DNA from: Solirubrum puertoriconensis
Lineage (GTDB): Bacteria > Bacteroidota > Bacteroidia > Cytophagales > Hymenobacteraceae
Direction of reading: 5' to 3'
Assembly (NCBI RefSeq): GCF_001483135.1
Contig: NZ_LNAL01000008.1
Coordinates: 1,426,001 to 1,490,000 of the forward strand
DNA: 64,000 nucleotides
Every line of letters starts with the position of its first letter. Within the stretch, counting starts at the first letter, position 1. Below, in pieces: positions 50,885 through 60,128 of the stretch. Below the pieces are notes generated by a model. It searched no databases. It had not been told where the DNA came from and worked only from the letters and a program-made list of their open reading frames with translations. Made by a program: the position numbers and the translations under genes.

Positions 50885-52693
50885 ATGCGCTGTTGTTTGC
50901 CCTTTGCCGCCTCGCTGGCGTTGCTGTTCTCTTCGGTTACCGCGTGGGCTCAGCCGTCGGCCGCTACGGCGCCGCTTACCAAGTTTAAAAGCCCGGTACT
51001 TACCACGCCCATTTCGGCGCCGCCGCCCAAGCGCGAGCTGCGCGGCGTCTGGATTGCCACCGTCGAGAACATCGATTGGCCGAGCCGGCGCAACCTCACG
51101 CCCGAGCAGCAGCGGCAGGAGTATATCCGTATGCTCGATCAGCAGCAGCGCACGGGTATCAACGCAGTGTTTGTGCAAGTGCGGCCCGCCTCCGATGCCT
51201 TTTACCAGAGCAGCCTGGAGCCCTGGAGCAAGTGGCTCACGGGCCAGCAGGGCAAGGCACCGGGCTGGGACCCGCTGCCCTTCCTTATCGAGGAGGCGCA
51301 CAAGCGCAACATGGAGTTCCACGCCTGGTTCAACCCGTACCGCGGCAGCACCGATACCACTACGGCCCGCCTCGCGCCCAACCATCCGTACCGCCAGCAC
51401 CCCGATTGGTTTTTCCGCTACTCGGGTAAGTTGCTCTACAACCCCGGCCTGCCCGAGGTACGCAACTACATCACCAAAATCATCATGGATGTGGTGCGCC
51501 GCTACGACATCGACGGCGTGCACTTCGACGACTACTTTTACCCGTACCCCGACCCTGGCCAGGTTATTCACGACGAGCGCGCCTTTGCCCAGTACAACGA
51601 GCAGCAGCTTAGCCTGCCCGATTGGCGCCGCCGCAACGTAAACCAGCTGGTGCAACAGGTGCACGACTCCATCGACGCCGAAAAGCGGTGGGTGAAATTC
51701 GGCATCTCGCCCTTCGGCGTGTGGATGAACCAAGCCAGCCACCCCGACGGCTCCGATACCAAAGCTTTTCAGGGCCACACTGGCCTTTACGCCGATGCAC
51801 TGGAGTGGCTGCGGCAAGGTTGGGTTGATTACGTGTTGCCGCAGCTGTACTGGAGCACCAACTTCAAGTTGGCCAGCTACGCTACGCTGATCGAGTGGTG
51901 GTCGCGCAACCGCTACGACCGGCACCTGTACATTGGCCACGGCGCCTACCGCATGTTCGAAAGCACCAAATCGGATACCACGTGGCGCAACCCCGGCGAG
52001 CTGCCCAAGCAAGTGCGCCTCAACCGCTCGTACCCCACCGATATCAGCGGTAGCGTGTTCTTTTCGGCCAAATCGGTGCTGAACAATCCGCTGAAAACCA
52101 CCGACTCGCTGCGCGAAAACCTGTTCCGCTACCCAGCGTTGCTGCCCACCATGCCTTGGAAGGATGCCGTGCCGCCCCGCACGCCGCAAGGCCTTACGCT
52201 GGTGCGCGCCGGCGGCCCCGTTACGCTTACCTGGCGCCCCGGCCCCGCCGCTGCCGATGGCGATTCGGCCCACGCCTTTGTGGTGTACCGCTTTGCCCGC
52301 GGCGAGCAGCCCACCCCCGACGACCCCAAGCACATCCTGCTGATTCAGCCACGCGCCGGCCGCAACAGCCTGGCTTTCATCGACACCACCGCGCAAGTAG
52401 GCATTGACTACGCCTACTACATCACGGCCATCGACCGCCTGCAAAACGAGAGCGGCCCCACTCGGGTAACCACCCTAGGCTCAGCCGCCGGCCCCGTTAT
52501 CGCACAATCCGATGCCGAGCCCGCTGCGGCCGCTACGCCGCCGGTTGTGCCCACCCCGCCCGTAGCCGCCGAACCCGCCGTTACCGAAAAGCCAGGCACC
52601 ACTAAAATCACGCGCAGCGCCGGCAGCGTCACCATCAAAACAAAAGCCAAGACCAAGAAGCGCGGCTTCTTTAGCAGGTTGTTCGGGCGCTAG
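50885..52693 (+). CDS. GHL10 (DUF187) family glycosyl hydrolase, DigH-like
   Basis: A 602-residue exported protein. Signal peptide MRCCLPFAASLALLFSSVTA, then the GHL10 barrel: ELRGVWIATVENIDWPS, NAVFVQVRPASDAFY, FHAWFNPYR, DIDGVHFDDYFYPYP and VDYVLPQLYWS. E. coli DigH of this group cleaves denuded peptidoglycan glycans. A fibronectin-III-like domain follows (about 430-530), then a Pro/Ala linker and a basic tail (KAKTKKRGFFSRLFGR). With the two upstream genes it suggests a cell-wall turnover cluster, though a gap of 90 bases separates it from the VanX-type gene. Confidence 0.9.
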   Translation: MRCCLPFAASLALLFSSVTAWAQPSAATAPLTKFKSPVLTTPISAPPPKRELRGVWIATVENIDWPSRRNLTPEQQRQEYIRMLDQQQRTGINAVFVQVRPASDAFYQSSLEPWSKWLTGQQGKAPGWDPLPFLIEEAHKRNMEFHAWFNPYRGSTDTTTARLAPNHPYRQHPDWFFRYSGKLLYNPGLPEVRNYITKIIMDVVRRYDIDGVHFDDYFYPYPDPGQVIHDERAFAQYNEQQLSLPDWRRRNVNQLVQQVHDSIDAEKRWVKFGISPFGVWMNQASHPDGSDTKAFQGHTGLYADALEWLRQGWVDYVLPQLYWSTNFKLASYATLIEWWSRNRYDRHLYIGHGAYRMFESTKSDTTWRNPGELPKQVRLNRSYPTDISGSVFFSAKSVLNNPLKTTDSLRENLFRYPALLPTMPWKDAVPPRTPQGLTLVRAGGPVTLTWRPGPAAADGDSAHAFVVYRFARGEQPTPDDPKHILLIQPRAGRNSLAFIDTTAQVGIDYAYYITAIDRLQNESGPTRVTTLGSAAGPVIAQSDAEPAAAATPPVVPTPPVAAEPAVTEKPGTTKITRSAGSVTIKTKAKTKKRGFFSRLFGR

Positions 52694-52702
52694 TAGTCGC
52701 AT

Positions 52703-52786
52703 CCTGCCCCTAGCTCACAAACCAAAAGACGCCCCGCCTGGCAGCTGCCAGGCGGGGCGTCTTTTGGTTTGTGAGCTAGGGGCAGG
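52703..52786. terminator. Perfect 84-bp palindrome, terminator-like
   Basis: Arms of 42 bases are exact reverse complements without a spacer (starts CCTGCCCCTAGCTC, centre TGGCAGCTGCCA). The core, ACGCCCCGCCTGG with complement followed by TTTTGG, looks like a terminator; the outer 20 bases extend it well beyond normal size. A further stem (GGTACTGGC, 52785-52793, with GCCAGTACC, 52812-52820) follows. Confidence 0.85.
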
Positions 52787-52903
52787 TACTGGCACGGGTT
52801 CTAAGACTCGCGCCAGTACCCGGGTTTAAGTAATTTCGCTTGCTCGAATTGTTTGTTGTCAGCCTTATCATTTACAACAAAGCTCTTTGACTTAGCATTT
52901 TCT

Positions 52904-53377
52904 ATGAAACACATTTTCTTTCCTGTCTTAACTATCTTCATTATTGCTTGCAGTAGAAGTAAAGATGAGTTACCAACACCTAAACCGATGCCTGCAGAAA
53001 TGCTGCAAGCCAAAACCTGGGTCGTATCCGGGCGAAGCGTGACTAACGGGCAAGGCCACGTCGCGGACTTGTATACCGGCTGGCCAGCGTGTTACCAAGA
53101 CGACTTCTTTCTGTTCCACGCCGGGGGGAACCTAGTCTTCGACAACGGCGCAGCCAAGTGTAGCCCGTCGGAGCACCAAAGCACAACCGGCACCTGGGTG
53201 CTAAATTCCGACGGATCAGCTCTGCAAATCAACTTTTCATCGCTGACCACCAACACCGTCCCGCAGCAGATTCGCGGCCGCGTCGAGGAATTAACTCCGG
53301 CCAAACTGGTCTTTGTGCACACCGATACGGTGAACGGGCAGGTTTTCGCAATCCGTTACACTTACCGAGGGCAGTAA
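52904..53377 (+). CDS. Lipocalin-like lipoprotein
   Basis: A 157-residue lipoprotein: short signal with lipobox FIIAC (C16). The mature part has lipocalin-like or DUF-type beta strands (KTWVVSGRSVTNG, FFLFHAGGNLVFDNG, GTWVLNSDGSALQINF, LVFVHTDTVNGQ). Two further Cys could form a disulfide. Function is unknown. The 5' region is less GC-rich than its neighbours, which may reflect transfer. Start at 52904 is set by the signal peptide. Confidence 0.78.
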   Translation: MKHIFFPVLTIFIIACSRSKDELPTPKPMPAEMLQAKTWVVSGRSVTNGQGHVADLYTGWPACYQDDFFLFHAGGNLVFDNGAAKCSPSEHQSTTGTWVLNSDGSALQINFSSLTTNTVPQQIRGRVEELTPAKLVFVHTDTVNGQVFAIRYTYRGQ

Positions 53378-53476
53378 GATTAGGGGGCCAAAGCGGCCAG
53401 CTAGCGCTCTGTTGCGCTTGTACTTACCAACCTAGCCCATGCCGGCACTTAGGTCTATAACATAGGTAACTAGATA

Positions 53477-53510
53477 TAAGGCCCCCTTGGCAGCTGTCGA
53501 GGGGGCCTTA
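53477..53510 (+). terminator. Hairpin terminator after the lipocalin-like gene
   Basis: 11-bp stem TAAGGCCCCCT with complement and an apex TGGCAGCTGTCG, close to those of 52703-52786 and 53597-53633. Confidence 0.7.
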
Positions 53511-53596
53511 CTGTTCAACTTAATTTGAAACTACAGTCAGAAAAGTTGCGAGTTAATACCATGGATAATAGCTTATGAATAACGATGCCTTACAAG

Positions 53597-53633
53597 AAAA
53601 AAGCCCGCTTGGCAACTGCCGAGCGGGCTTTTT
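53597..53633 (-). terminator. Terminator of the susC-susD operon
   Basis: AAAAAAGCCCGCT stem with complement and apex TGGCAACTGCCG, T-run on both strands, 24 bases past the last gene of the operon. Confidence 0.88.
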
Positions 53634-53656
53634 GCTTGCGGTACCTAGGGTACTGC

Positions 53657-54958
53657 TTACAGCGCCTTGATATCCATGGTCAGGGTAACACCCGTGGCCG
53701 TGCGGTTGATGCCCGTAACGGTGAAGATGGCGTACTGATCGGCGTTGCGCAGGCGCGCAATGACCACGTCGCCAACTACTACGTTGTCGAGCTGGGCTAC
53801 CTGGTTAGCGGCGGCAGCCGTTTGGTACGTTTGGCGGATGCTGTTCAGAGTAGCGTTGGTATAAGCCGCAGCGCCACCGCTGGTGTAGCGGAAGAACTTG
53901 GTCGTGTTCAGCGCCTTTAGCTGCACGGCGTTGCTGGCCGTGCTGGTGATGGCAACGTCCTTGCTGGCGGTGGCACCCGGTTGGGCTACGGTCGCAAAAG
54001 TCGTCAGGTCGTAAGCGGCTTGGTCGCCACCGGTGGTGCCGGTGTAGGTAAGGGTAGCATTGCGCGGCGCGGCCAAAGCTGTAGTGGTAGTTGGCGTGAT
54101 GGGCGCGGCCGTGGCCGTGGCCGAGCGTATGCTAGGAGCACCAGCCGGTAGCGGCAGGGTGGGCTTGTCCTGGAAGCGCGACTTCACCTCGAAGCGGTAC
54201 ACCACGTCTTGGCCACTTGAGTTGGCGGGCAAGGTCAGGTCCACGTTCACGGTAGTGGCCGCGCCCGATTGGGCTGCTGTGCCCACCGGCACGCGCTGGC
54301 GTGCTACCCGGCGCTCGGCGCCCGTACCCACGCGCATGTAGGTAATCAGGCTGTCGATATCCTTGTAAAGCGTGCCGGCCGTGGTAAGCGCGGTGGCCGT
54401 GTTGATGCCGCCCGTATTCAGCTTCACCGGGAAACGCACCACGTCGCCGGGCACGCGCGAGGCGTTGTTGGGAGCGGTCAGGTTGGTTGGCGCATCCACG
54501 GTAATAGTGGGCACGGGCTCGGCCAGGCGGAAGCTGAACGAGCGGGTTTTAACCTGGGTGTTCTCCGACACTACTACCGCATCAACGCGCACGTTGGCCT
54601 TGTTCTGGCCGGCCGGCACGGTGTAGTTTACCACCAGCGTATCGGCGTTGCGCAAGCGCGAGAAAGCCGCCCGGTACGGAATGGTTTGCACCAGCGTAGA
54701 GTCGCGGTTCGGCTCGATTTTCTGCAAAATGCGGATTTCCTTAATGGGCGCCGTTTGCTGGGCAAAGCGCAGCTCAAAGCTCACCACCTCGCCGGTAGCG
54801 TACTTGGTTGACGTACCTAGGGCGTTGTCAACAAACGTTGGGAACTGGCCATCTACCTCGTTGTAAAAGGTATCCAGTTCCGATTCGCAGCCGGCCAGCA
54901 CCGGGCCCGCGAAGGCCAGCAGCAAAGCACCGCGGCGTAGATATATCGTTGATTTCAT
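53657..54958 (-). CDS. SusE/F-position lipoprotein
   Basis: A 433-residue lipoprotein, lipobox LAGC at about residue 23. The rest is beta-rich, Thr/Ala-rich, with Ig-like strands (YATGEVVSFELRFAQQT, TLVVNYTVPAGQNKANVRV, VVYRFEVKSRF) and a final ITGINRTATGVTLTMDI. It follows susD by 45 bases in the operon, in the place where surface glycan-binding proteins (SusE/F-like) are usually found. The sequence family is not identified. Probably outer-membrane, facing outward. Confidence 0.8.
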   Translation of the reverse strand: MKSTIYLRRGALLLAFAGPVLAGCESELDTFYNEVDGQFPTFVDNALGTSTKYATGEVVSFELRFAQQTAPIKEIRILQKIEPNRDSTLVQTIPYRAAFSRLRNADTLVVNYTVPAGQNKANVRVDAVVVSENTQVKTRSFSFRLAEPVPTITVDAPTNLTAPNNASRVPGDVVRFPVKLNTGGINTATALTTAGTLYKDIDSLITYMRVGTGAERRVARQRVPVGTAAQSGAATTVNVDLTLPANSSGQDVVYRFEVKSRFQDKPTLPLPAGAPSIRSATATAAPITPTTTTALAAPRNATLTYTGTTGGDQAAYDLTTFATVAQPGATASKDVAITSTASNAVQLKALNTTKFFRYTSGGAAAYTNATLNSIRQTYQTAAAANQVAQLDNVVVGDVVIARLRNADQYAIFTVTGINRTATGVTLTMDIKAL

Positions 54959-55003
54959 GAAAGTAGATTCGGCGGAAGAAGCTGAAACAAAAGCCTACGG
55001 GCA

Positions 55004-56593
55004 CTACTGCTGGTCCCACCACATGGGCTTGGTGATGTAATCGTCGGAGTTGGCGGCGCCAACCGACGAAAACAGCTGCGCCACGTTCTGCGGGTTGTAC
55101 TGCACCTCCGTCAGGGCCGGCAACATGCGGCGCGGCCAACGGTCTTTGTAGTCGGGCTTGGCGGCCAGCACCGGGTTGGCGTTGTTGGGGTAGCGCAGGT
55201 TCACGTAGATATCGGTGCTAAAATCGAAGCGGCGCAGGTCTGTCCAAGATTCCGGGTTCAGGAACATGGCAATGTACTTCTGCTCCATGATGCGCTTCAG
55301 ATCCAGCTCGCCCTCGTTCTGGGCCACCGCCGCGCTGGCCATGTAGGCATCAATCTGCGCCTGCGTAATCACCGGGAAGGTTACAGCCGGTACGGCGTTC
55401 GAGCCGCCCACGCCAATCTTGCGCATGTGCGCCTGAATGCCCTCGCGGTAGGCGCGCAGCGCACGGCCTTTGTCGCCGGCCCGGAAAGCAGCCTCGGCCT
55501 CGATGAACTTCAGCTCGTGGTAGGTAATTACCTCAAAGTACCCTAGGTCGCGGGCGTACCAGCTCGAGTAGAAATCGGTAGCATTGCCGGTAGCGGCGCT
55601 GATGGGCGTACCACCACCCACGCCGGGGTCGCCGCCGGTGCTGTTGGCCGTAGCAATAATCGGGAAGCGCGGGTCGGTTACGCCGGGGTAAGTAGCACCG
55701 GGCGCACTGCCATTCAGGTACTTAATGATGTTGGTAGAGAACGTAGCCGAAAACGCCGCCGAAGCAAAGTTGGCGCGCGTAGTACCGAAGATGTTGGTGC
55801 TGCCCGTTACCGGCGCCACCGCCACCTCAAACTGCAGCTGCGCATCGTCGGCGGTAGCACGGAAGCCTTTATCTACCAAGGCCAGCACAGCCTGCGGGTT
55901 GTAGCTGCCCTTTTTGGTGAGGTGGTTCAGCTGGCGGGCCTTAAGCGAGTTGGCCAACCGAATCCACTTCTGCACGTCGCCTTTGTACAGAATGTCGCCG
56001 CTGATGCTGGGCGAGGTAACGTAAAGTGGGCGGAAGTTGGCCGAAGCCGGCTTCTGCATTTCCACGATGCCCTCGTCGAGCAGCTTGTCGATGGTGGCGT
56101 AAATCTGCTCCTGCGGATCGTACTTGGGCGTGTAGTTAGCCGCCCCCTGAAACGCCTCCGAGTATGGAATGTCGCCGAGCATGTCGGTGGCGTGAGCCAT
56201 CGTCATGGCCAGCACAATTTTGCCGGCGCCCACGTAGTACGGCGAGCCTTCTTTCTGGCCTTCGTCGATTACATAGCGGCCGTTGCCGGCCGAGTAGAAG
56301 TACAGGTAGTTGAAGGTGTTGGTGCTGTTGCCGTTCGTCAGGTAAAACTGATCGGTGCTGGCCAGCGCCGGCCGACGCACGATGTATTGCGAGATGTACG
56401 AGGTCGTCAGGGCCGTGAACATCTGCTGCTGAATGCCCTGCGAAATCGCGCCGGGCAGCAGGAAGTTGGGCGTGGCCGTAATGGGGTTGTTGGGGTCGGT
56501 GTTTACGTCCAGAAACTTTTCGCACGACGTAAGCACCCCGCTGCTCATGAGCAGGCCCAACGCGAGGATGTATTTTTTCATCTTGAATGACAT
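55004..56593 (-). CDS. susD: SusD/RagB family nutrient-binding lipoprotein
   Basis: A 529-residue outer-membrane lipoprotein that caps the SusC channel and binds its ligand. Lipobox LTSC is followed by EKFLDVNTDPNNP, typical of the SusD-like_2 group. YISQYIVRRPAL, MAHATDMLGDIPYSEAF, YDPQEQIYATIDKLLDEGI and WIRLANSLKARQLNHLTK are family blocks. It is downstream of susC (gap about 60 bases) and upstream of the SusE/F-position lipoprotein. A start at 56581 is also possible. The ligand is unknown; no hydrolase gene lies in this operon. Confidence 0.93.
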   Translation of the reverse strand: MSFKMKKYILALGLLMSSGVLTSCEKFLDVNTDPNNPITATPNFLLPGAISQGIQQQMFTALTTSYISQYIVRRPALASTDQFYLTNGNSTNTFNYLYFYSAGNGRYVIDEGQKEGSPYYVGAGKIVLAMTMAHATDMLGDIPYSEAFQGAANYTPKYDPQEQIYATIDKLLDEGIVEMQKPASANFRPLYVTSPSISGDILYKGDVQKWIRLANSLKARQLNHLTKKGSYNPQAVLALVDKGFRATADDAQLQFEVAVAPVTGSTNIFGTTRANFASAAFSATFSTNIIKYLNGSAPGATYPGVTDPRFPIIATANSTGGDPGVGGGTPISAATGNATDFYSSWYARDLGYFEVITYHELKFIEAEAAFRAGDKGRALRAYREGIQAHMRKIGVGGSNAVPAVTFPVITQAQIDAYMASAAVAQNEGELDLKRIMEQKYIAMFLNPESWTDLRRFDFSTDIYVNLRYPNNANPVLAAKPDYKDRWPRRMLPALTEVQYNPQNVAQLFSSVGAANSDDYITKPMWWDQQ

Positions 56594-56653
56594 GGTAGAA
56601 ACGGTGCGCTGCCTAGGTCCTTGGAGCTGGTTAGGCATTGTGCACCTAGGAAT

Positions 56654-59600
56654 TTAGAAGTTGGCACGCAGCGACATATCCACACCGCGGGTAGCAGGCA
56701 CGCTGCCGTAGTCGAAGCCCGTAGAGCCACCGCCGCGCACGCCGGCACCAGCGGCCGAGGTTTCGGGGTCGACGCCGGAGTACTTCGTGAAGAGCAACAA
56801 GTTGCGGCCCGTAACGCTTAGCTCAATACCCTTGATGGTGCCCGAGTTGCCGAGCCAGGTTTTGGGCAAGCTGTAGGTAAGCGTAGCGTAGCGCAGGCGC
56901 GTCCAAGAGGCATCTTCGATGAAGGGTGTACCCACGGCACCCAGGATGCTGGTGTAGTAAGCTTGCGTCAGCTCCACGGGGCGCGTGTTCGGCGTGTAGG
57001 TGCCGTCGCCTTTGGCTACTACGCCATCAAACACCACTTCCTTGTAGCGGTCGAGGGTACGCTCGCTCAGGCCGTTGCGGGTAGTCAGCCAGTCGTTGCC
57101 GTTCACCACTTTGCCGCCCTTGCGGAAGTCCCACATAAAGCTAAACGTGAGGCCGTTGTAACTGAAGGTATTGGTTACCTGCGTGGTGTAATCGGGGGCG
57201 CGGTTGCCAGCATATTGGTACACCGCCGTGTTGATGGTGGGGTAGCCGTTGGCGCCAATGATGATTTTACCAGCGTCGGGGCCCGATTGCACGCGCTGGA
57301 AATCGTAAGCGGCAATGGAGGTAATCGGGCGGCCGGGGAAAGCACTACCGCGAGCCACGTCGATGATCGAGGCATCCGACTGGTTTACCTCCGTCAGGAA
57401 GCCGGGCAGCTGCTTGGCTTCGTTGCGGTTAGCCGTAAAGTTGGCTAGGGCAGTCCACTCGAAACCGTTGGCCAGCTTCACGGGCGTACCCGACAAGGCC
57501 ACCTCGATACCGCGGTTAACTACCGTACCGCCGTTGATGTACTGTAGAATAAAGCCCGAAGCCTGGCTTACGCGCGGAGCAATCAGCTGGTCGCGGGTTT
57601 CCTGGTGGTACACGCTGGCGTCCAGACCTAGGCGGCCGCGCAAAAACTGCAGGTCGAGGCCGGCTTCGTAAGCGCGGGTGCGCTCCGGTTTCAGCAGGCG
57701 GTTCGAGCCGAAGAAGCCTTGGCGGAAACCACCCCCAATGTACGTTGACTGCGCCAAGGGCGAATCAACGCGGTAGGGGCCAGTGTCCTTACCCACCTCA
57801 GCCACCGAAGCACGGATTTTGCCGTAGTTCAGCACAGGGTTGGTATCCAAGCCCAGGGTGCGGCTGAACTCCCAGCCACCGGCCGCTGAGCCGTAAAAAT
57901 AGCCTCGGCCATAGTTTTTGTTCTGGCCGGGGCGGGGCAAGGAGGATGAGAGGTCGTAGCGGCCGTTCAGCTCCAGCGTGGCTTGCTTAAAGAAGTCGAA
58001 GCTCAAGCGGCTGAAGTTACCCACCCGGCGGCTCGTGCGGTTGTTGGTAAGGGCGTTGCGGTTTACCGTGTTGTTGATCGATACGAAATTCGGGTTCTGG
58101 AAAATCAACCCGATGACGTCGGTGGTTTCGTACGCGCCCTGCTCCACGGTATTGCCGAATACCAGCGAAGTGCCCACATTCTCGCTGAAGTCGTGGGTTA
58201 AAGTGGCCAGGAAGTTGGAGTTCAGCAGGCGCACGAAGTTGGTGGTTTCGGCAATGCCCCCGTTCTGGTTGTTGGGCTGTGAGGTACCCACGGCGCGCAC
58301 CGAGCGAAACTTCTCGGTGTACACGTCGGTGCCTAGGTTATAGCTCAGGCGTAACCACTTGGCCGGGTCGTAGGTGAGCTGCGTGTTGGCAATTACGCGG
58401 TTCGTGCGGTCGGTTTGGGGGTTGAACTCCGTCGTCCAGTAGGGATTGTCGGCGTCGTTGGTGCCTACCGATAGCGGCGTGAGGCGGCGGCGCGTGCCGT
58501 CGGGGTTCAGGTAGTTGCTGGCGTCGTCGTTGCGGGGCCAGTTCAGCAAGCTCACGAAAAAGCCGCCCGTACCGCCGAACAAGCCGGGGCCCTGCAGCGG
58601 CCGGCGGCCGCCCGAGTTCAGGTACTGCGCCGAGCCCGAGGCGCCCAGCTTGGGCGACAGCTGCACCTGGCCGTTTAGGCGCACGGTGGTTTTGTCGTAG
58701 TTGTTTTGCGGCGTTACACCCTTGGTATCCTGGTGCGAGGCCGATACCATGAAGTTGGCCTTGTCGTTGCCACCCGACATGGTGAGGTAGTTCTGGAACG
58801 AGGTGCCCTTCTCGAAGAAGTTGCTTACGTTGTCGTACACCTGCTCGCCGGGCGCAAAGCGCGGACCCCACGAGTTGCGCGTGGTGGGGTCGAACACGCC
58901 ACCTGCGCCTTGCTTGTACTGGTCTTGCAGCTTGGGCAGGCGGTTTACCTCATCTACCGAAAACTGCGTGCGGTAGCTGATGCTGGTAGCACCTGCCCGG
59001 CCGCGCTTGGTGGTAATGATAACGGCGCCATTGCCGGCGCGCGAGCCATAAAGTGCCGCGGCGGCTGGGCCTTTCAGCACCGTCATGCTTTCAATATCCT
59101 CGGGGTTGATGTCGGCTGCCCGGTTGGTGGAGGCTACCGAACGACCTAGGATGCCGTTGAAGGCCGAGCCCCCGCCCGGCGCCGTCGACTCCACAAAGGA
59201 GGAGTTATCCATGATAATCCCGTCGATAACGAACAGCGGTTGGTTGTCGCCATCAAGCGAGTTGCCACCCCGGATTACGATGCTGGCGCCTTCGCCGGCG
59301 CCACCGCCCGAAGAGGTAATCTGCACGCCGGCCACCTTGCCCTGCAGGGCGTTTACAATGTTGGTCTGGCGCGTTTCAATGATATCCTTCGAGGTTACCT
59401 GCTGCGCGGCGTAGTTTACCTCGCGGCGCTCCTGCTGAATGCCGTAGGCCGTGGTAATTTGTACTTCCTGCAGGGTAGTGGAGGAGGCTTCCAGGGATAC
59501 GTCGATGTTGCCATCGGCCCCCACGGTGCGCTCCAGCGTATTGTAGCCAATGAAGCTGAACACCAGCGTGGCGCCCGGGGCTACCTGCAGCGAGTAGCTG

Positions 59601-59779
59601 CCATCGGCCCCGGTTTGGGCACCTGTGGTGCCGCCCTTTACCACCACGTTCACCCCGGGTAGGGGCGTGCGGTCGGCCGCGGCCGTTACCACGCCGGTAA
59701 CGGTGCGCGTTTGCTGGGCCTGCACCTGCTGCGCCAGCAGTACGCCGGGCAGCATGATAGACCATAAAGATTTCTTCAT
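56654..59779 (-). CDS. susC: SusC/RagA TonB-linked outer membrane receptor
   Basis: A 1041-residue TonB-dependent transporter. Signal peptide MKKSLWSIMLPGVLLAQQVQ, carboxypeptidase-like regulatory domain (VTGVVTAAADRTPLPGVNV, about 25-105), plug domain (NALQGKVAGVQI, FVIDGIIMDN, ESMTVLKGPAAAALYGSRAG) and a C-terminal beta-barrel ending with LRANF. The start at 59779 begins the signal peptide; the frame runs on to 59980 through the leader. It forms a SusCD uptake pair with the next gene; the substrate cannot be told, although a peptide or glycan is expected. The leader has an imperfect hairpin at 59824-59847. Confidence 0.95.
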   Translation of the reverse strand: MKKSLWSIMLPGVLLAQQVQAQQTRTVTGVVTAAADRTPLPGVNVVVKGGTTGAQTGADGSYSLQVAPGATLVFSFIGYNTLERTVGADGNIDVSLEASSTTLQEVQITTAYGIQQERREVNYAAQQVTSKDIIETRQTNIVNALQGKVAGVQITSSGGGAGEGASIVIRGGNSLDGDNQPLFVIDGIIMDNSSFVESTAPGGGSAFNGILGRSVASTNRAADINPEDIESMTVLKGPAAAALYGSRAGNGAVIITTKRGRAGATSISYRTQFSVDEVNRLPKLQDQYKQGAGGVFDPTTRNSWGPRFAPGEQVYDNVSNFFEKGTSFQNYLTMSGGNDKANFMVSASHQDTKGVTPQNNYDKTTVRLNGQVQLSPKLGASGSAQYLNSGGRRPLQGPGLFGGTGGFFVSLLNWPRNDDASNYLNPDGTRRRLTPLSVGTNDADNPYWTTEFNPQTDRTNRVIANTQLTYDPAKWLRLSYNLGTDVYTEKFRSVRAVGTSQPNNQNGGIAETTNFVRLLNSNFLATLTHDFSENVGTSLVFGNTVEQGAYETTDVIGLIFQNPNFVSINNTVNRNALTNNRTSRRVGNFSRLSFDFFKQATLELNGRYDLSSSLPRPGQNKNYGRGYFYGSAAGGWEFSRTLGLDTNPVLNYGKIRASVAEVGKDTGPYRVDSPLAQSTYIGGGFRQGFFGSNRLLKPERTRAYEAGLDLQFLRGRLGLDASVYHQETRDQLIAPRVSQASGFILQYINGGTVVNRGIEVALSGTPVKLANGFEWTALANFTANRNEAKQLPGFLTEVNQSDASIIDVARGSAFPGRPITSIAAYDFQRVQSGPDAGKIIIGANGYPTINTAVYQYAGNRAPDYTTQVTNTFSYNGLTFSFMWDFRKGGKVVNGNDWLTTRNGLSERTLDRYKEVVFDGVVAKGDGTYTPNTRPVELTQAYYTSILGAVGTPFIEDASWTRLRYATLTYSLPKTWLGNSGTIKGIELSVTGRNLLLFTKYSGVDPETSAAGAGVRGGGSTGFDYGSVPATRGVDMSLRANF

Positions 59780-60128
59780 TGAGTGGAGGGGGGAATAGGT
59801 GGGGAAAAAGGCCAAAATGAAAAGCGCGCGACTATATAGCCGCGCGCAGGTGCGCTTCAGAACAAGCAGGTGCCGCAATACAACAAGGGATGAAAACAGC
59901 TGACATAGAGGCGAATCAGCAAGAAAATGAGAAATCAACCGTGTATAAGGCGAGTTGAAAACTGCACCCAAGAAACCCAATGCGGCACAAAAGTGGGTTT
60001 AAAGCTAAGCCCGCAGTTGGGTTAAGTCAAGGTTAAATATGGGGTTGACTCAACAGAAGTATGCAAACGGTTGCGGAGGGCACCCAAAAGCGTTTACATT
60101 ACCGGCGTCTACCATCCCCCACTTCGTT
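59780..60128. promoter_or_regulatory. Divergent promoter region between susC and the NagB/PIG-L gene
   Basis: No gene is seen. An imperfect palindrome at 59824-59847 (GCGCGCGACTATATAGCCGC) lies in the susC leader, 45 bases from its start. A TAGCTTTA (minus) near 60000-60007 may be a -7 box for susC. Confidence 0.4.

Noticed and set aside
54269-54811. 180-codon plus-strand open frame
   Set aside because: Shadow of the SusE/F-position lipoprotein gene; GC-rich DNA gives many such frames.
59780-59980. 67-residue extension of SusC
   Set aside because: It lies before a clear signal peptide and runs through the leader hairpin.
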